A stretch of 64,000 bases of DNA from Dermacentor variabilis (lineage: Eukaryota > Arthropoda > Arachnida > Ixodida > Ixodidae), in contig NC_134576.1 in the NCBI RefSeq assembly GCF_050947875.1, positions 53,010,255 through 53,074,254 on the forward strand, read 5' to 3'. Numbering within the stretch: position 1 is the stretch's first letter; the number at the start of each line of letters is the position of its first letter. This document shows, piece after piece, positions 10,400 through 21,916 of this stretch. The notes under the pieces were generated by a model that saw only the letters and a list, made by a program, of their open reading frames with translations, ran no database searches and had not been told where the DNA came from. The translations under genes were made by a program, and so were the position numbers.

Positions 10400-12120
10400 A
10401 TTCAATCAGAAAAAAACATGCCCCTTGCTATAGTGACCTACAACATAGCGACGCAAAATTGAAGGCAAGTCCTTTTGTCGAAGCGACTCTGGGCTGTCTT
10501 CACAGGGGCTGCTGTTAAACATTGAATTTTCCTGCATTTGCCAGAAGTGCAATACTAAAATGTTTGTGAATGTGCAATTGGTATTGGCACACCAAGAGAA
10601 AAAAAAGATCTGTGAAATGCAGAATCGACTATAACTTTGTTCGACATTTACATTTTAACTCCATATCTTTGTTTGCTGTTTTGTACTGAGTGTTTCAGCA
10701 GTGACTGCCGCTAAAAATTGAACATAACTGCTTCATGACAATGCGACAATTTTCGCCAACAGAAATAGACTAGACCTAGACTATTCAGTGTAGGAGACTA
10801 ACCTAGACCTGGAAGCCAATATTTAAATCTGAAATAAAGTCATTCATCCCACGACCACGTCACTGCTATGTCATCAGAAGCGTGCATCCATGAATATATA
10901 GTCTGTAAAATAATTTTTACATGATCTGTACTGTTACTCTTGCACTAATAAATGAGAAAATGCATTTGCTATTTAAAGCACTGTAGTAAACCTTTGTGTT
11001 TGAGAAATGCAATACTCAAAAGTGTAACACAACCAATGTGTGCATGAAACCTACGATGCCTTTGACATTCGTCAGTGTGACAAATCGGCACTGAGAAATG
11101 CCAAGGGCATCATAGCTTTCTTGTTTCAAACCTTGTATGCGAGTACCACTGGTATCTTTGCAGTGAAAAGAAGTCACATTATTATCAGACTTACGAGGGG
11201 AACTCATATTTCGCTAGTTTAATATATTCCTTTTTGTGCTCCTATATTCTTGACTTTTTCAAACATAATGGGTGTTTGAAATAAGTACTCTATAGTGCTC
11301 TTAAATTTTTCGTGCACCAGAGCCCACGTTAGGTTATATTTGTTGAACACATTGCAGTGCTGTAGTTTATCAAAAGGAAGAAAAAATGCCGTAAGTTTGC
11401 GTTTTAGCGTTCTGTATAACAAGAAGTATGAACCTATCAATTACATATACAAGTACAAAAGAACTATAAAAAACTGGGCATAAAGACAGACATACATTGT
11501 AATAGCAGGAATCGATGGCGAGAATTCTAATAGAAAGGAACCATTAAAAACAAGGCACTAAAGACACATAATAATTATAATAAAACAAGCATTTCCTAAG
11601 AATTTCAAGAGACAAATAGAATGTCTCTTCAAATCACTCCACCCCAACATTCATCCATGGTTAGATGACTGACCACAGCTGGTGATGCGGTTGGGATAGG
11701 CGGTATCTGAGGTGCAGCTGTGAAATAGGTGGAACATGTAGAGGGGTCACCAAAGGTTGCACGCTGGTTGCACAGCAGGTTGCCTTGATCTCCGGACTCA
11801 CTCGACACTCATGCGTTGAGCCTGGTTATACGTCGTTTGCAAGAGGCCTGGCCCAAGTGTGTGGCACGGCTTGGGTAAAATTTCGAGGCAACCTAAAAAA
11901 CACAGATCCATATCTATAAGCACCAAAATATTCTTCACCATAGGGCAAACCTGAAGTTTACCATCGGCACATAGCAGATACCTCAAGTCACCTGACTTGA
12001 GGTATACAGATGTGCAAAAGTGTAAATGAATGTGAAGAGCTGCTTATAGGAACGAATGTTTCATTTTGTCTTTTGTAGATCAATAATAGTATCTTAACAT
12101 AAAGTCAAGTGTACTTGGCC
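10400..12120. other. Inner arm 2, no assigned gene
   Basis: Reverse complement of the arm 1 interior (about 6840-9600). Apart from scattered short frames not shared by arm 1, nothing is recognised. Confidence 0.5.
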
Positions 12121-12126
12121 CTCCCT

Positions 12127-12371
12127 AAAGAAATTCAAATTATGTGGTTTTACGTGCCAAAACCACTTTCTGATTATGAGGCACGCCGTAGTGGAGGACA
12201 CAGGAAAGTTCGACCACCTGGGGTTCTTTAATGTGCACCTTAATCTAAGTACACGGGTGTTTTCGCATTTCACCCCCCCCCCCTCAAAATGCGGCGGCCG
12301 TGGCCGGGTTTCGATCTAGCGACCTCGTGCTCAGCAGCCAAACACCATAGCCACTGAGCAACCACAGCGGG
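12127..12371 (-). mobile_element. Ruka-type SINE, arm 2
   Basis: Reverse-complement counterpart of the arm 1 SINE at the same point within GGCCCTCCCT (present on both sides at 12118-12127 and 12375-12384). It has a poly-C run (12273-12282) that arm 1 lacks. Shared position means the SINE inserted before the arms separated, or was copied between them by conversion. Confidence 0.85.
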
Positions 12372-12436
12372 TATGGCCCTCCCTATTTGTATGGTATGGT
12401 ATGATGAACTTTATTTAATGTCCTGAAGATCAACCC

Positions 12437-13147
12437 TTAGGTTGACGCAGGCGGCTCCCACGTCGGGACAGTAAGGTTTAACCTTACCGCCGTATCGTGG
12501 GCCTTCTGGACGGCCTGTACTTGATCGAAAAGACCTCCACTGTGTAGGACTCGCTGCCACCAGTCTCTCTCCTTGTCACAGTCTGTGAAAGTCACAGGAC
12601 ACTGCCAAAGCATGTGATCCGGAGTAATGATGCCATTACACTTTTCGCAATTGATTGGTATCTCTCTTTCAGGATATATCTTGTTAACAAGGTATGGACA
12701 TGGATAAGTTCTTGATTGCAACAATCCCAGAGTCACCGCTTGAGCTCTATTGAGCTTAGCGTGTGGCACTGGGAATTTCATTCTGTTCATGTAATAATGC
12801 CTCGTGATTTCATTATATGTTATTAATTGGTCCCTGTTCTCCTCCTGTATAATATTAAGGTCCTGGTCGCGTAGTGCACGGATAGTAAGTCCTCGTGCAG
12901 CTGCGTTAGCCATCTCGCTTAAATTCTTTCGAGAGGGATCGACAGACCCCATGTGCGCCGGAAACCACCGGATTTCGATCTCTTGGCTGTGCAACTCACC
13001 GATCAGCCGAGCAGCCCTTTTGGTTACAAAGCCATTGGTAAAATGTCTAATAGCCATCTTAGAGTCACTGTAAATCTTCGTCCACTTATTATTCCTTAAA
13101 GCCAATGCTATCGCTACTTGTTCCGCGACTGTCGTGTCTTTAGTCAT
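12437..13147 (-). pseudogene. RNase H and C-terminal zinc motif of I-group LINE
   Basis: A 236-codon open stretch. It holds the RNase H Glu in AEQVAIALAL, the Asp in IYSDSKMAI, the WFPAHMG strand and an EMANAAARG region. The first catalytic Asp lies upstream in another frame (FVDAAWV, about 13220-13240), so the domain is split by a frame change. After RNase H comes INCEKCN with HMLWQCP, a C-terminal zinc motif seen in related LINEs. It ends 50 bases before the element 3' end. Confidence 0.8.
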
Positions 13148-13260
13148 GATTGTAATAGCATCCCGAGTGAGACCATCTGCATCTAATACTACTGCCGTAA
13201 AGGCTTTCTTTCCTCTGACCCACGCAGCATCTACAAATGCCGCATGTTCTCTGTCATGTT

Positions 13261-15040
13261 CTATCCTTGCAGTAGCGCTTTGGCCCTTGCCTTTCGTCTT
13301 TCCAGGTTGTGCACCGGGTGCATATTTCTGGGGAAAGGAGTCGTTTTGATTACCTCTCTTATGCTATCTTTTAGTTCTACTGTGCCTTCACCTGAAATTT
13401 TGGATTCGGTTGGGCACCATCCTACCTCTTCTAGTATTGCTCTACCTGGCCTTGTTCCAGAGATCCTCTCTCTGTGGGCAATTTGCTGAGCTTCAATTAT
13501 CTCGGCTTTTGTGTTGTGGAGCCCCAGTGTCATTAATTTGTTATCCGAAGTGTTAATCGGTAACCCCACTGTTGTTTTGACTAGCCCTTTAATGAATCTG
13601 TTCAACTTGTTTTTCTCTGTCTGTGTCCAAGTGAGCATCCCAGCTACATATGAGAAGTGACACAAGGCGAAAGCGTGGACCAGTCTCATGGCGCTCTCCT
13701 CTCCTAGCCCTCTGTGTCGGTTAGTGATTCTCCTAAGCAGTCTTATTACCTCCACAGTCTTGCTTGTGATGTGTCATATTGTTGTTCCATTTGCCCCGTT
13801 TGCCTCCAGAAATAACCCTAAGGCTCTAATGGATTCTACTTGCTCAATAGATTCGCCTGCCTTCGTGGTTAGTACTAACCTGGGTTCTTCCTCGGGAACG
13901 TATCCGCTCGGTTTTCTACCCCTTCTTCTGTTCTTGAGTACAAGGAGTTCAGACTTATTAGCAGAGCATTTGAGTCCCATGCCTTCTAAAATAGACTCTA
14001 CCTCATAAATGCTCTTCTGAAGTCTGCTTTCCGCATGTCCCATACTTCCTTCAGCGGTCCATATAGTCACATCGTCTGCGTAAATGGTAAAGTGAATGCC
14101 CTCTATCCCTTTTAGTCCCTCTGCCACTTTTGACATGGCCAGCTTGAAAACATAGGTGACAAGACCGACCCTTGTGGCGTCCCTGTGTCACCGAGATCCA
14201 TCGTTTTTGATTTAATGTCCCCGAATCTAAGGTGAGCTGAACGATTGCCAAGAAAGGTTTTGACCACTTCATAGAGTTTTCTCCCCAATCCCAGTTCGGA
14301 AATTACTTCAAGTATTGCGCTATGCTTAATTCTGTCAAAAGCTTTTTCGACATCCAACCCCAAGAGAGCTCGAGTGTTTTTTGGTTTAGCTAATAGCAGT
14401 TGATGTTTGATTAACAACCTGGCATCTTGTGTGGACAAGCTTGATCTGAAACCAATCATATTGTACGGTAGGATGTCATTGTCCTCCGCATATTTCGTTA
14501 ACCTGTTCAATATGACATGCTCCATTGTCTTCCCTAGACATGATGATAAAGAAATTGGCCTCAGATTATCCAAGTTGAGTTGCTTGCCCGGCTTTGGTAT
14601 TAAGATAGTACTAGCCGTCCTCCATTCTTCTGGATATACCCCATCTTTCCATAGGTCATTAATGTATGTGGTCAGATATTTTATTGAATCGTCGTCCAAA
14701 TTCTTAAGCAATCTGTTAGAGATGCCATCGGGCCAGCTGCTGACCTACTATTCAGATCATACAGTGCCGTGCGTACCTCACTTTCGGTGAATTCCTGATC
14801 CATATATTTGCATTCTACCCCTAAGTAATCCGGATAACTCATATCCTGATCTTCTTTCCTGAGAGGCCAGTATTTAGTAGCCAATCGCTCCATTATGCTC
14901 TCTGCGCTTGCAGTCTGATTTTGCTGGTGTACCAGTTTCGCTACTGCCGTACATCTATTCGATTTAGTGCCTCTTTCGTTGAGCAGATGCCTGAGCAGAC
15001 TCCAATTGCCTCCACGTTTTATCCTTCCGTCTACACATGC
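13261..15040 (-). pseudogene. Reverse transcriptase of I-group LINE (broken)
   Basis: Frames 14681-15040, 14112-14711, 13774-14136 and 13261-13755 together cover RT. Motifs visible are ILIPKPGK and LRPISLSSCLGK, LGLDVEKAFDRIKHS (motif A), GTPQGSVLSP (motif B) and YADDVTIW near 14055-14085 (catalytic pair intact). At least three frame changes separate the pieces: near 14700, near 14130 and between 13774 and 13755. The enzyme would copy element RNA at a nicked target, but this copy cannot make it. Confidence 0.85.
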
Positions 15041-15849
15041 TGTCCCGACCTGGCACACGACCACTTGAAATTTCTTTTTGAAAAACTGGAGGCCCTTCGA
15101 TATACGACAAATGTTAATTTCAAGAAATACTTGTGTAACGCACCAAACTATGCATCATAAAAGGCACAGCCAAACAATTGGTTCCTTCATTAAGAGGGCC
15201 AAATTTTTCAGGACAATAAAGAGAGGCCTTACACCAAAAATTGAACTGCTTATTAGCCACTGCTCAGTTTATTATGGGTCATTAAAAATGGACAAAATAG
15301 CCTATTAACTTTATTTTCATAGAACTGGCTTGCAGCAAAAGCTGCAAATTTACGTAATCCACATATTTAGGACTTGTGCTGCATGCAAAAACTGGTTTCA
15401 GGAAGATAAATTATGCAGCAGTGAACAGATGAGGATGAACTAGCAAAAAAAGACAGTTTTGGTGTAAGTTTATCGGCATACTTACTATTGAGGCAGTCCT
15501 AGTAAATTTATGCCCAATACCATCTTTGAAAGTACACTGTATTGTTTTTAAATTGCTTAAGCTTTATCAAAGCAGTTTTGTGTTAAGCAAGAAAAAAAAT
15601 TGTACAAGTGGTCTCCTACTAGTTTCAAAATTTCCATCGCGTTTCGTCTAATCCACATAGCCTTTGGCGGCTAAGGCAAAATGCATGGACTTGAGCATTC
15701 CTGCAACGATAGCAGGGAGTCTAAACTGCTTCGAAGTTAATTCTTTCATTGCTGAGTGGCTACAAGCCACTTCACTCAAAAAGTTGCCGCTTAATTACAT
15801 GTATTTACCTTAATCTTTTTTAGGCTACAGCCTGCTTGGCATCATCACT

Positions 15850-15989
15850 AAGGCTGCCAACTCCCTAGTGGACGTAGTTGGAACACGGTGGTGGCAGGAC
15901 GCAATGGCAGGAGCCGCCAAAGGTTTCAAGCTCCCTGATGGACGTAGTCAGGATACGGTGGTGGTAGGATGCAGGGGTGGGGGCCGCCA
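15850..15989. repeat. 70-bp tandem repeat, two units (arm 2)
   Basis: Reverse-complement counterpart of 5506-5715 with one unit fewer. Units run from AAGG to GCCGCCA and contain ACGGTGGTGG. Confidence 0.8.
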
Positions 15990-16319
15990 GAATGTATCTG
16001 CAGCAAATTTGCACAAATTCTCTTAGTCCTACCATGTCACAATTTACAAGAAAAATTCAGCTGTCTGTGTAAAATGCATACCAATACAAATAAAGGTAAA
16101 AATTTAGGTCCTGCAACACAACTAGAACGTCGACAAAGAAGAAATGGTACTTATTTTTATGCAAATCCTAGCAATGACAAAAAAGAATGTGCATCCGATT
16201 TGTGCATGGAAGCTCAATGGAAACCTGAGCTCATAACATCAAGTGATGTGCTAGTCAACTGCAAGCCTCTTAAAATGTCATCGTATATTTTTTACACGCA
16301 CTATGTTAAGCTGCATTAG
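15969..16319 (+). other. 116-codon conserved frame, arm 2
   Basis: Partner of 5176-5526, with the same length, the same start within a 70-bp repeat unit and the same stop region. The central 60 residues are identical to arm 1 with only silent base changes, whereas both ends carry replacement changes. The function is unknown. The unequal distribution suggests the central block alone was under selection, or was homogenised by gene conversion. Confidence 0.4.
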
Positions 16320-16603
16320 AACAAGTTCAATATCTCTAGATATAAGTAAATCACGAAGCAATTCAAATAATGAATTCCAGTGGTCGTTAATGCAGCAAAG
16401 TGCAAGCTCTGAATGAAGCTGGCCAAACTGGGTAGTGACAAATAACAATGTGGTTCTCTACATCTTGTTTTTCTGGCTTTCGCTGTAACATTAAAATACA
16501 CAAGAAATTTGACTTTCCTGACATTTACCATGGTAATTTTTATTCCATAATGCATCATACTTCAACAAGAGCAATAATGCTGTCTTTTAATCGTAAATAG
16601 TGA

Positions 16604-16696
16604 TAGAACAAGAAATTTTACCGGAGCCAATCTTTGGCAAGAAAACTTATCTCCTCTTTGTCGAAACATTGGCTCCAGCGATGCTCCTTGTTCTAC
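16604..16696. repeat. Imperfect hairpin, arm 2 copy
   Basis: GGAGCCAAT faces ATTGGCTCC, with GTCGAAAC just before the right half and CCTTGTTC after it. It corresponds to 4793-4890 in arm 1. The right half resembles 52394-52432 (GTCGAAACGTTCGCTCC, then CCTTGTTC). Confidence 0.55.
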
Positions 16697-17449
16697 GGCT
16701 CTTCATCATTTCAAGTCTCTGTCCTCCTGTGTACCTCTGTACTTTCAATGTTGTATCAAAACATTGTAATAACGAAGAATTAGTAAATGTAGCTGATGAA
16801 GAATTTGTGCTTGTTGGTAGATAATGACAGAGTAACTGCGCAACATAGAGATACGGACAAAGGAGGCTTATGTGTGTCGTCTCCTACAGCCATGTCTCTC
16901 TATTGGACGATTACTCTATCTCGATGTAATAGTATTACCCTTTTCAAAATAATGCTGAAATGAATGAAGGCCAGGAAAGTGGACACAAAAATTACAACAA
17001 ATAGCATCATATGCTAATGAGATATGCAAAAGTGCCTGCTACGATCTGTCTCCCCCATAACGTGCTGGATAAGATGGCGTCTTCTTCTGGATGTTGCCAT
17101 TTCTTGAATACTTAAAGTACATTTCAAAATTACAAAGATACACAGAACAACAGCAGTAGTAAAGGAGATAGCGCATTGCTTAGTAAAAGAAAGTAAACTA
17201 ATCTAAAACACCGCAGACGAAATTTCCTTTATTAAATTAGTAGAAAAATACACCACACCTCATTTCATTCAATGCTGTGAGCGTTTCTTGGTACAAGAAA
17301 AAAAGGTATTTCTGCCTGAAAACAGTAAAATAATCCTAGCTTTCTACTTTTACAAAACACGCTACAGCGACTGAGCCAACTACGGCGGTATATACTTAAA
17401 ATTGTTATATGCACATTGCAATAGCCAAGACAGGATAAACTTGGGTTCA

Positions 17450-18100
17450 TATGCAGCTCATTGGGAGATACAACTTTGCAATCAACTCATTTCTGCTTGC
17501 CAAATATCTGCACTAGCATATGACTCCAAATAAAAAGACCCTCTTTTTCATAAAACACCGGACTCGAAATAGAAAATCCAGTAGGAATAGCACAAATTCT
17601 CTACATAACACAGCCAGGTTTTGGGGGCCTAGTAGGATTTACAGTATAAAGGTTGTAACAAATTCATGCTTTTAAACATTTACAACCGTGAAAATAAAGA
17701 TTACATAAAAAATAATAACATTATACATCGGCTTATAGCGTGAGCTAATGTGTTTCCGACTTGACGCCAAATGCACATTAAATTTGTTCTGTATCAGCGC
17801 TTTTAAAGCGTTGCGTCTGTTCGCTCGTGCATGCAGCCGCCTTACCCCTACGAAAATATCTGTGCTGCCACATCGCCTGACACTGCCATACAGCGTGGTA
17901 GCGTTTTTATTATTCGCGGTAATATACCTAAAGCGCTAGTAAATCTTCAGAATACACAACTGTTTTTTCGACAACCTGTCTTCGCCAGCGAGTCACACTG
18001 GTGCTAGTATTGTATCTACACTTCAAGTTACGCAGTACTTGGTATTCTACGGATTTTTCGATGCGACAGGCCACTCGTCATTGGAGTCGTTAAGAACGGT
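17450..18100. other. Arm 2, no assigned gene
   Basis: Reverse complement of about 3360-4010. No conserved frame is visible between the two copies. Confidence 0.5.
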
Positions 18101-18336
18101 GTTTATCTATGGCAGTACAGCTTTGCTATAATTTCAGATGCTCTCCTGAGGCTTCCGTCTGCCAGTAGTATTTTCGCATACATGCGCGCACGCATGCCTT
18201 TGAAACGTCTGTGAACTGCGAAGACAAACGTGGCGCAATATGTAGCCGTACTGGAAGGGCAGAGTACGCGCCGTTTGTAAACTCGGAACAAAAGTTGATG
18301 TGCTTACCTGAAAGGTTAAGAGAAATATGGCACAGG

Positions 18337-18729
18337 TCACTCTCCGCTGGTAGTCTTTCGTATGCATCTGGTCATCTCTGCGTTGCGATCTCCCATATCA
18401 CAAGGAAAACGCAGATCAAAACGCGACATTTCCGGCGCTTGTGACGGTCCGGCGAGCTGCACTTGCTCGATGTCGGCAAAGATGAAATCGGCGACACGCC
18501 GCTGCTGGCGGCAGTCCTCCTCGTCGCAATCACACAGCACGGACAGAAGTTCCCATCGTAACTTGCCGCAACGCCTGGTTGCAGTCGCCCCTAACGCAGC
18601 GCTTTCAGAACCACTCCATAGGATAAAGAACCACCACTCGACGCCAACGTACTCGCGCGAGATGCAACACAACTGAAAAATGGCGTCATGCTGTTGACGG
18701 CTTCGGCTTTGGATAATTTGCATCCACAC
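18337..18729 (-). other. Conserved coding-like block, arm 2 copy
   Basis: Product not recognised. This is a 130-codon open frame on the minus strand containing the same DCDEEDCRQQRR segment as the arm 1 block at 1430-1657. It is open further upstream and downstream than arm 1 and ends in SGE before a stop. A donor-like CAG then GTAAGC lies about 25 bases beyond the stop. Upstream of the conserved core the arms differ by indels, so only the core (about 55 residues) supports coding. No known domain is recognised. Confidence 0.35.
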
Positions 18730-20084
18730 AACTGAGCAAAACAGTTGCGCTACTTTCTGTTTTCTTTCGTTGCGTTGAAATAACTGTTTTGCTCACTGGT
18801 AATTTTATGTCACGTAAGCAACGTTCACGAATGAAACAGCCGTGAATTTAGCACGCTTCTTGAAATACCCGCTGCGTTCACTTCGCAGAAGCAAAATTTG
18901 CTCGTCCGAGTGTGGTTACGTTTGAAATATCTATCCTTGGGCTGTCGGAGCGTGCTCGAAGCGGGAAGACGCGGCGTAATTGTGCTTAATTTGCTTAGCT
19001 ATAACGGTGCGGCTACCCTTGATCTTTGTCGAGTGCAGTTTGCTCTGATGTACGGTATAACCACAAAGCCGCCGACGTTACTGAATAATCTAGTGCACCT
19101 GAAGCTGCCAGAACTCTGGTATTTCCTCCACAATTTCTTGCGACTGCGTTCCGCTGTCACCAAATGCGAGCGTAGTCATTTGACGGAGATTTAGCAACAC
19201 ATTTTCCAGAAATATCGTTCACCGCTGTATCACGACATGGAGAAGCAGCGTTGTTGGTCCTTAGTAAAATGTTCTGTTTATTGCGAATTTTGCGAAGCAG
19301 TTAGATGGGCACAACCGTCGAAATATATCTGTCGGTGTTACCGTGAGCTTACGTATAAAGTCAAGTGCGATAAGATCCCTTCCCGAGCCGTTGGCTGTGC
19401 GCGTTAAAGGAAGTGTTCGACGCTGAGCCCGGCTGGATGGGCGCCCCAAGTCAGGTAGCTAGGGAGGCCACGTGATAAAACGCGCGCAAGCCGGGAGAGG
19501 GTGGCGCTACTTTTGCTCGCTTCTCCTCTTCTAGCCGTTGCGCTAGTCCGGTCTTGCGCCATCCTCGCTCTGTTTTGGCGATAATTTCTGATGTATGGAA
19601 AGCTGCGGGGGGGGGGGGGGGGGAAGGAAGGGTGCGCTCCGATAGCGCAAATTTTCGGAGACGCTTTGAAGGAAGAGGCAGCTGACGCGTTCGGTCCGCT
19701 CTGTTCGCGCCATTCACCACGCCAACGCTGTCACAGCGAGTGTTCGCCGTCATTGAGTGAGATCTGTTGATGTTTGCGCGCGTGACCCAGTGCTTGCTAA
19801 TTCAAGGAATAAGCGAATGTTTACTGCAGTTTATTCAGCCGATGAAACTACGAACCTTGGTTCGTGCAATAGTTCGTGCAGTGGTTCATGCAGCATTGGG
19901 GGGAAACTGCTGTATTTTTGTTTTTATATTTCTAGGGGGTTCCAAAGCAGTGTTGCGTACGCTAATATTTGTTTCTAGTCACGGAACGCAACGCACTGCG
20001 GTAGCCCAGTGAATTTGGTGTTGCGTTGCTGAGCTCGAGGTGACGGGTCCAACCACAACCACGTCAGTCACATTCCAACGGCGT

Positions 20085-20225
20085 CAGAATGCGAAAACGC
20101 GCGTATACCGTGCATTCAGTACAAGTTAAATAACCCAAGCTGCTGAAAATAAATCTGCAGCTTTCCATTACCGTGCGCCTCATAACAAGATCTTGATTTT
20201 GGAACTTAAATTTTCAAAATTTAAT
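20085..20225 (+). mobile_element. Degenerate Ruka-like SINE body
   Basis: Retains GCGAAAACGCGCGTATAC, TTAAATAACCC, TTACCGTGCGCCTCATAA and a TTTAATTTT tail in the SINE body order, but is heavily mutated and lacks the tRNA head. It starts immediately where the palindrome match ends. Confidence 0.5.
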
Positions 20226-20229
20226 TTTA

Positions 20230-20700
20230 AGTCACGGAATTACACTTACAATCGACACTGTTGAGTGCGCCTACTGAACTTGTTATCTCGTTGCTATGCC
20301 CTCTTTAGTAGCCAATACTTTTCTTTAGATTTACTTATGGTCAGAATCCAGTGTGACAAATCCAGGTCTTCCTTAGCATAGGAAACCAGCTATTGCTTAA
20401 GGGTGCGAGGTATCAACAAACATGGTCAAGGAAAATCAATATATAGAGTTCGAAGTAATTGCAGAACATGACAAGGATGAAAGAATTATACACCGCATTA
20501 CAACTAGGACAGGAACCCAGAGGGCCTGCCTAAAACAGAAGAGTTTATCTGGTATTTCTTCTCCTGCATTAAAATCTTTCTCTCGCCAGACTCATCTCGA
20601 ATATCAGAGGAATGGCGATCTTCCACGACGACTCTTCGCGTGCTATTGAGAGTCAAACGATCCATGCGCAAATGTTGACCCTTGTTTTCTGACTACTCGC
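20230..20700. other. Unassigned AT-rich DNA
   Basis: No domain or repeat recognised. The short frame 20422-20649 has no supporting motif. An inverted repeat (AGAAAAAAGAGAGT near 20719 and its complement near 20757) borders the Penelope-like fragment. Confidence 0.4.
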
Positions 20701-20747
20701 GTAAAAGTGGGTCTTCGGAAGAAAAAAGAGAGTCAAGTTGCCATGAC

Positions 20748-21916
20748 TCACTTTTTACTCTCTTTTTTCTTAGAGTGTAGGGTGAACTGGGTCTCCACTC
20801 GGATTGCCGTTTCCGCACAAAAAAGTTTAGTTCTCTCTCTCTCAACGTCCATGGAAAACAAGTAACCTATCGATGGATTCGTCTGCAGAAAGTGCTTGAC
20901 ACATGAAGAACTCCCCGCCAGAAACGGGTTCTCAGCAACAATTGAATTAAGGTGTCTCATTAAAAACTGAATAACCACATTCTGTCAAGTCCCCCTTCGT
21001 TAATAATTCTCCTAAACGGAACCTCTGGCTTGTGCGTTTTAGCCGTGAAGAAAACAGAAAGGGCGTTGTTCTTACAAGTTCCGATGGAACGTTGCAGTCT
21101 CGTCAGTTCCAGATCTTTGTATAGAACTGCATCCTTGCTTTTCGCTCTATTTTCCTTGGCTTTTTTCCGGACGAAGTTCTTCTCCACCGCTTGTTTTGCC
21201 TTCAAGTTGTACATGTCCTCGGGCATTGCTACGAACCACCACTTTTATTGGCCTGAATTAGGCACAAGTTGTTGCGCTTGAAGAAGGCCACTATACCCCC
21301 TGTAGGTTCCGTGGGGCGGACAGATGAAAGCTTTTCCTCCTGTAAGCCCTCCTGTAAGCAGCGGTACCGGTCCTCCACGTCTACGTTCCCGGAAACTCGT
21401 TGGTTCATGGCTAGCAACTGGTGAGCCGGCAGTGAAGGTTCGTAGCTAAACTCGGTCCCCTTTTCCAATACATGCGACATTTTCTCCCGGAATCTAACAT
21501 CTCCCATCACAACCAGGCTACATTGAGCCGCCCGCGTGCACGCCTCTAGTGGATGCGGCGGGCGTCCCTGAGCACTTGGTTCCACTTTGCCTTAGTAAAG
21601 CAGGCAGCTTAGCGTTTAGCGGCACGAAACTTTTGCAGAGCCAACCACGCTGGGTCCATCCTAAAGCACAGTGCAGGAAGCCAGTCATAGAACAATCGCA
21701 CTTGCCTACACAGTTACAATTTTGAAATCCTGCGCACTCACTTGGCGTTTCTGAGCGAAGGCGTGACATCGCCGAAGAAAGCACTTGCTTCTTTTGGTAC
21801 TTGGCTTTTCGCAAATAGAAGGCGTTGAGCCTTGCTCGGCAAGTCGAGTCACCATTGCGGCTTGTTAGGGTGTCGACATTTGAAACGTAGCTGTCGTAGT
21901 TAGTAAAAGGGCCCAC
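20748..21916 (-). pseudogene. Penelope-like retroelement fragment
   Basis: Minus-strand pieces at 21518-21916, 21229-21585, 20960-21226 and 20748-20978 read through a region typical of Penelope-like elements just upstream of and into RT: NNLCLIQANKSGG, MPEDMYNLK, then FFTAKTHKP followed by FRRIINEGG, VVIQFLMRHLNS and FSMDVE. The match stops at the first RT catalytic Asp (MDVE), where sequence becomes low-complexity, so the copy is truncated before the rest of RT and the GIY-YIG nuclease. At least three frame breaks are present. The N-terminal part has a Cys cluster (NCNCVGKCDC). Confidence 0.6.

Larger units (their letters stand above)
12385..15040 (-). mobile_element. I-group LINE with RNase H, 5'-truncated, arm 2 only
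   Basis: Non-LTR element on the minus strand, inserted next to the arm 2 SINE and absent from arm 1. The order on the minus strand is a linker with the start of RT, then RT, the thumb region, RNase H, and a C-terminal CCHC-like motif (CEKCN, then HMLWQCP). RT followed by RNase H places it in the I group rather than CR1, RTE or Jockey. The 3' end has AATAAAGTTCATCATACC and a short ATACC-type tail (12385-12412). The endonuclease is missing. No clean target duplication is seen, and about 30 bp of flank are deleted at the right junction. Confidence 0.85.
10151..20080 (-). repeat. Giant inverted repeat, arm 2
   Basis: Reverse-complement partner of 1-9852. It carries the same Ruka SINE, the same hairpin (16604-16696) and the same conserved short frames as arm 1. 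It lacks the RTE LINE and the 945-bp DNA transposon of arm 1 and carries its own I-group LINE (12385-15040). Next to that LINE about 30 bp present in arm 1 (6567-6596) are missing. A poly-G run at 19607-19622 is also arm-specific. The arm ends at 20080, where a SINE-like remnant begins. Different insertions and base divergence argue against a mirrored-read assembly artefact. Confidence 0.9.

Noticed and set aside
1..20080. Palindrome as an assembly artefact (mirrored read)
   Set aside because: Arms differ by substitutions, indels and private insertions with target duplications, which an artefact would not produce.
1..20080. Maverick/Polinton element with long terminal inverted repeats
   Set aside because: No DNA polymerase B, packaging ATPase, capsid or retroviral-type integrase gene lies between or within the arms.
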